Positions 6,775-8,690 of a stretch of 8,690 nucleotides of DNA are shown in pieces (position 1 is the stretch's first letter; each line of letters opens with the position of its first letter). The position numbers were made by a program, and so were the translations under genes. Source of the DNA: ZC4RG17 sp036380875 (lineage in GTDB: Bacteria > Actinomycetota > Acidimicrobiia > Spongiisociales > ZC4RG35); contig DASVDX010000024.1 in NCBI GenBank assembly GCA_036380875.1, positions 1-8,690 of the forward strand, given 5' to 3'. The notes under the pieces are model-generated. The model was not told the DNA's origin and searched no databases. It saw only the letters and a list, made by a program, of their open reading frames with translations.

Positions 6775-7521
6775 GTGGTCATGGAACTGGTGTTGCTCAG
6801 GCACGGTCAGTCGACGTGGAACCTCGAGAACCTGTTCACCGGCTGGACCGATGTCCCCCTCACCGACGAGGGGATCGAGGAGGCTCGCCGAGCCGGCCAA
6901 TTGATGGCCGAGGAGGGATACAGATTCGGCGTGCTCCACACCTCGCTGCTGCTGCGGGCCATCCACACCGCTGAGATCGCGCTGCGGGAGATGGGTCTCC
7001 ATTGGATCCCTGTCCGTCGCCACTGGCGCCTCAACGAGCGGCACTACGGCGCCCTCCAGGGCCTCAACAAGAAGGAGACCGCGGAGAAACACGGCGAGGA
7101 GCAGGTGCTGATCTGGCGGCGCAGCTACAGTACCCCGCCTCCGCCGCTCGACCCCGACGACGAGCGCCACCCCCGCCACGACGAGCGGTACGCCCACCTC
7201 CCGCCCGACCTGCTTCCCGCCACAGAGGCTCTGTCCGACGTCGTCGAGCGGATGTTGCCCTACTGGTACGACTTCATCGTGCCGGACCTGCTCGCCGGCC
7301 GCCGGCCCCTGATAGTGGCCCACGGCAACAGCCTGCGGGCGCTGGTGAAGCACCTCGACGGGCTCACCGAGGAAGAGGTCATCGACCTGAACATCCCCAC
7401 CGGCATCCCGCTCGTCTATGAGTTGGACGAGAACCTGCAGCCAGTGTCGAAGCGCTACTTGGGCGACCCGGAGGCAGCGGCGAGGGCGGCCGAAGCCGTG
7501 GCGAAGCAAGCTTCCGTCTGA
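6775..7521 (+). CDS. gpmA: 2,3-bisphosphoglycerate-dependent phosphoglycerate mutase
   Basis: This 248-aa histidine-phosphatase-superfamily enzyme interconverts 3- and 2-phosphoglycerate, the step after pgk. The RHGQSTWN motif (9-16) carries the phospho-accepting H10. GWTDVPLTDEG (23-33), LLLRAIHTAEIAL (58-70, R61), NERHYGALQG (87-96, acid/base E88), WRRSYSTPPPPLD (114-126) and AHGNSLRAL (182-190, H183) complete the dPGM active site. The full NERHYG block and the RRSY...PPP segment distinguish it from the shorter phosphatase-like relatives. GTG 6775 is chosen because GGAGGT at 6761-6766 lies 8 nt upstream; ATG 6781 would shorten it by 2 residues. The ribosome site is inside the end of the molybdopterin gene, whose stop is 4 nt upstream, so the two are probably translated in step. 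Confidence 0.96.
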   Translation: MVMELVLLRHGQSTWNLENLFTGWTDVPLTDEGIEEARRAGQLMAEEGYRFGVLHTSLLLRAIHTAEIALREMGLHWIPVRRHWRLNERHYGALQGLNKKETAEKHGEEQVLIWRRSYSTPPPPLDPDDERHPRHDERYAHLPPDLLPATEALSDVVERMLPYWYDFIVPDLLAGRRPLIVAHGNSLRALVKHLDGLTEEEVIDLNIPTGIPLVYELDENLQPVSKRYLGDPEAAARAAEAVAKQASV

Positions 7522-7526
7522 AGGTC

Positions 7527-8009
7527 GTGAGGCGGGTCCTCATCACCGGGATGTCCGGGGTGGGGAAGTCGACGGTGATCGAGGAACTCCGCAAGCGCGG
7601 CTATCGAGCTGTCGACCTCGACCGGCCGGAGTGGTCGGAGTATCGGCGGGCCGACGACTCCGAAGGCGGCGAAGTCGAGTGGATGTGGCGGGAAGACGAA
7701 GTCGCCGAACTGCTCGACCTGGAAGAAGGCGACCTGCTGATCGTGTCGGGTTGCGCCTCCAATCAGGGACGCTTCTACCCGCGCCTGGACCAGGTCATCC
7801 TGCTCAGCGCGGATCTCGATGTGATGCGCCAGCGCCTCGAACGTCGAACCAACAACGAGTTCGGGAAGGACCCGGCCGAGTTCGCCCGCATCGTGGCGGA
7901 CAAGGAGAACGTCGAGCCGAGGTTGAGGCGAGGGGCGCATGTCGAGATCGACGCTTCCCAGCCACTGGATGTGGTCGTCGGACAGATCCTGGAGGCGGTG
8001 GACCGATGA
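7527..8009 (+). CDS. Small P-loop kinase-like ATPase of unknown substrate
   Basis: This 160-aa protein has a nucleoside/shikimate/gluconate-kinase-like fold pattern. The Walker A motif is GMSGVGKST (8-16), followed by YRAVDLD (26-32), whose aspartates sit where such kinases bind substrate. EWMW (51-54) and SGCASNQGRFYPRLDQVILLSA (74-95) follow, then DVMRQRLERRTNNEFGK (98-114), which looks like the mobile lid with its arginines. I recall similar orphan proteins (TGMSG.GKS ... NQGRFYPR ... FGK) across actinobacteria, usually annotated only as AAA-family ATPase or shikimate kinase-like. The P-loop closely resembles that of RapZ in this window, but the rest does not. GTG 7527 begins 5 nt after gpmA; the only purine run (AAGG, 7521-7524) is too close to be a normal ribosome site, so coupling to gpmA is likely. 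The substrate cannot be assigned. Confidence 0.85.
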   Translation: MRRVLITGMSGVGKSTVIEELRKRGYRAVDLDRPEWSEYRRADDSEGGEVEWMWREDEVAELLDLEEGDLLIVSGCASNQGRFYPRLDQVILLSADLDVMRQRLERRTNNEFGKDPAEFARIVADKENVEPRLRRGAHVEIDASQPLDVVVGQILEAVDR

Positions 8010-8036
8010 GCGATCAGTGCCCGGCTCGCCGTCTGT

Positions 8037-8042
8037 TACACT
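8037..8042 (+). promoter_or_regulatory. Candidate -10 box for secG
   Basis: TACACT fits TANNNT and sits in the 65-bp gap after the kinase, 32 nt before the secG ATG. It predicts a start near 8049 and a pyrimidine-rich leader of about 26 nt with no recognisable Shine-Dalgarno sequence. No good -35 hexamer is present. A separate secG promoter would let it be transcribed independently of the metabolic genes. Confidence 0.4.
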
Positions 8043-8074
8043 GAGGCCGTTCCCGAACCCCCCTTTGTTCGCCC

Positions 8075-8314
8075 ATGCAGATCGTCACTGCCATCGTCAC
8101 CGTCATCCACATCCTGCTGTCCATCGCCGTAGTGGTGCTGATCCTGCTCCACTCCGGACGTGGCGGTGGCCTGTCCGATGTGTTCGGTGGCGGCATCTCG
8201 ACGTCGAATCTGGGCGGCAGCACCCTGGCCGAGCGGAACCTCAACCGCATCACGGTCATCACGGGGATCCTGTTCGGGATCACCACGATCGTCCTCACGC
8301 TGCTTCTGGCCTGA
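8075..8314 (+). CDS. secG: Preprotein translocase subunit SecG
   Basis: This 79-aa membrane protein is the accessory subunit of the SecYEG channel and assists SecA-driven export. It has the standard two-helix layout: a first transmembrane segment at about 5-25, a short loop with the family motif HSGRGGGLSDVFGGG (26-40), and a second transmembrane segment at about 59-78. NLGGSTLAERNLNRIT (45-60) matches the usual pre-helix-2 block. ATG 8075 is the only sensible start and no Shine-Dalgarno sequence is visible. Its position after the pgk-tpiA block is conserved in actinobacteria, here separated from tpiA by four extra genes plus gpmA's own partners, i.e. GNAT, molybdopterin protein, gpmA and the kinase. 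Confidence 0.95.
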   Translation: MQIVTAIVTVIHILLSIAVVVLILLHSGRGGGLSDVFGGGISTSNLGGSTLAERNLNRITVITGILFGITTIVLTLLLA

Positions 8315-8327
8315 GGACCCGGACCGG

Positions 8328-8333
8328 TATAAT
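8328..8333 (+). promoter_or_regulatory. -10 box (perfect TATAAT) for tRNA-Leu
   Basis: TATAAT begins 14 nt after the secG stop and ends 10 nt before the tRNA, predicting initiation only about 3-5 nt upstream of the mature 5' end. The best -35 candidate at an 18-nt spacing is TTCTGG (8304-8309), inside the last secG codons, and it is weak. Confidence 0.65.
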
Positions 8334-8343
8334 CGAGAGTCCT

Positions 8344-8431
8344 GTCGGAGTGGCGGAATAGGCAGACGCGCTAGGTTGAGGGCCTAGTGCCCGTTAAGGG
8401 CGTGGAGGTTCAAGTCCTCTCTCCGACACCA
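8344..8431 (+). tRNA. tRNA-Leu(GAG) with encoded CCA
   Basis: The sequence folds as a class II (long variable arm) tRNA. The acceptor stem 8344-8350/8421-8427 has 7 perfect pairs, followed by discriminator A8428 and a genomic CCA (8429-8431). The D stem is 8353-8355/8367-8369 with GG in the loop. The anticodon stem is 8371-8375/8383-8387; the loop 8376-8382 carries anticodon GAG at 8378-8380, reading CUC and CUU leucine codons. The variable arm (8388-8403) pairs GCCC with GGGC around GTTAA. The T stem is 8404-8408/8416-8420 with loop TTCAAGT. It follows secG by 29 nt and has its own -10 box. Confidence 0.96.
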
Positions 8432-8433
8432 GC

Positions 8434-8453
8434 GGGTGGGATGTGACCCACCC
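8434..8453 (+). terminator. First hairpin downstream of tRNA-Leu
   Basis: GGGTGGG (8434-8440) and CCCACCC (8447-8453) form a perfect 7-bp GC-rich stem with a 6-nt loop, starting 3 nt after the CCA. No T-run follows. It may be a 3'-end processing or stabilising hairpin, or assist the terminator just downstream. Confidence 0.5.
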
Positions 8454-8458
8454 GGGTC

Positions 8459-8497
8459 AAAGCCCATCGACCCACAGAGGTCTGGTGGGCTTTTTCG
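8459..8497 (+). terminator. Rho-independent terminator after tRNA-Leu
   Basis: AAAGCCCA (8459-8466 region) pairs with TGGGCTTT (8486-8493 region), with an inner GACC/GGTC helix, and the stem runs into a five-T tract at 8491-8495. This is the only classic intrinsic terminator seen in the window. It can serve the tRNA and secG transcripts, and the stem may also slow transcription arriving from the opposite strand. Confidence 0.8.
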
Positions 8498-8575
8498 TTT
8501 CAGAGCCGGCGTCTCGCCGAGCGCCGTTGGGATCGACGCGGACGGCGCGAAACCAGGATGCCAGACGGAATCCTC

Positions 8576-8690
8576 TCACTTGCGCACGCCAGGACGGTGC
8601 CGGACCTGACTCGTCCAATTCTGGGCCGCGTAGTCGATCGACATGAGGGGCGGCGCCGAGACGCGCGGGTCCATGGGTGGGATATCCAGA
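8576..8690 (-). CDS. C-terminus of an unidentified minus-strand gene (5' end outside window)
   Basis: On the minus strand a frame is open from the window edge to a TGA at 8578-8576, giving about 37 residues that end ...RHRPGVRK. By my count 31 of 37 codons end in G or C (about 84%), as in the genes around it, while another minus frame I checked shows no such bias. The segment would run toward the tRNA terminator, a normal convergent arrangement. No motif is recognisable and no function is proposed. Chance openness cannot be excluded in so short a stretch. Confidence 0.4.
   Translation of the reverse strand, partial: LDIPPMDPRVSAPPLMSIDYAAQNWTSQVRHRPGVRK

Noticed and set aside
5523..6782. A 419-codon open minus-strand frame across the GNAT and molybdopterin genes
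   Set aside because: Shadow of the + strand genes, which carry complete domain signatures; the antisense product has none.
7527..8009. Assignment of the small kinase as shikimate kinase (aroK)
   Set aside because: The P-loop alone matches; typical shikimate-binding residues and aromatic-pathway neighbours are not evident.
8006..8044. A 12-residue ORF overlapping the kinase stop (ATGA)
   Set aside because: Too short to support, no recognisable content, and it overlaps the candidate secG -10 box.
8498..8575. Possible small RNA or att site between the tRNA terminator and the convergent gene
   Set aside because: No promoter, stem with T-run, or duplicate of the tRNA 3' end was seen, so nothing supports an RNA gene or integration site here.
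8443..8646. A 67-codon + strand frame after tRNA-Leu
   Set aside because: It runs through both hairpins and the T-tract of the terminator and has no codon bias or family motif.

Overview
The window reads as chromosomal DNA of a high-GC actinobacterium. The gene order rapZ-yvcK ... pgk-tpiA ... secG is the classic actinobacterial arrangement. GTG and TTG starts, 4-nt stop/start overlaps and G/C-ending codons fit the same picture. The 'TRGQMAAFLVRA' S-layer-homology-like repeats in the first gene resemble those I associate with Acidimicrobiia and neighbouring deep-branching Actinomycetota. That class-level placement is from memory and is an inference.

Layout: every confident gene lies on the + strand. 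(1) Bases 1-1211 hold the 3' part of a secreted metzincin-like zinc protease with two C-terminal SLH-like repeats; its N-terminus lies outside the window. (2) 1274-3156 is a rapZ-yvcK pair joined by an ATGA overlap, preceded by a possible leaderless promoter. (3) 3223-7521 is a compact carbon-metabolism run: pgk and tpiA (GTGA overlap), a GNAT acetyltransferase, a sulfite-oxidase-family molybdopterin protein, and gpmA. (4) 7527-8009 is a small P-loop kinase of unknown substrate. (5) 8075-8314 is secG with its own candidate promoter. (6) 8344-8431 is tRNA-Leu(GAG) with an encoded CCA, a perfect TATAAT box just upstream and two hairpins just downstream. (7) The last ~115 bases probably hold the C-terminus of an unidentified minus-strand gene converging on the tRNA terminator.

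Functionally, pgk, tpiA and gpmA supply three steps of lower glycolysis/gluconeogenesis. YvcK and RapZ belong to families linked to carbon flux into cell-envelope precursors (UDP-GlcNAc and amino-sugar phosphates). From pgk to the kinase, genes are separated by -4 to +5 nt, so they are probably one translationally coupled operon. The GNAT, molybdopterin and kinase genes are the unexpected passengers. whiA and gap, which commonly sit between yvcK and pgk in actinobacteria, are absent here; yvcK and pgk are only 66 bp apart.

I found no CRISPR array, insertion sequence, phage gene or clear signature of a new defence or biosynthetic system. The most interesting points are the SLH-anchored metzincin, the molybdopterin enzyme with no visible export signal inside a glycolytic operon, the orphan kinase, and the missing whiA/gap.
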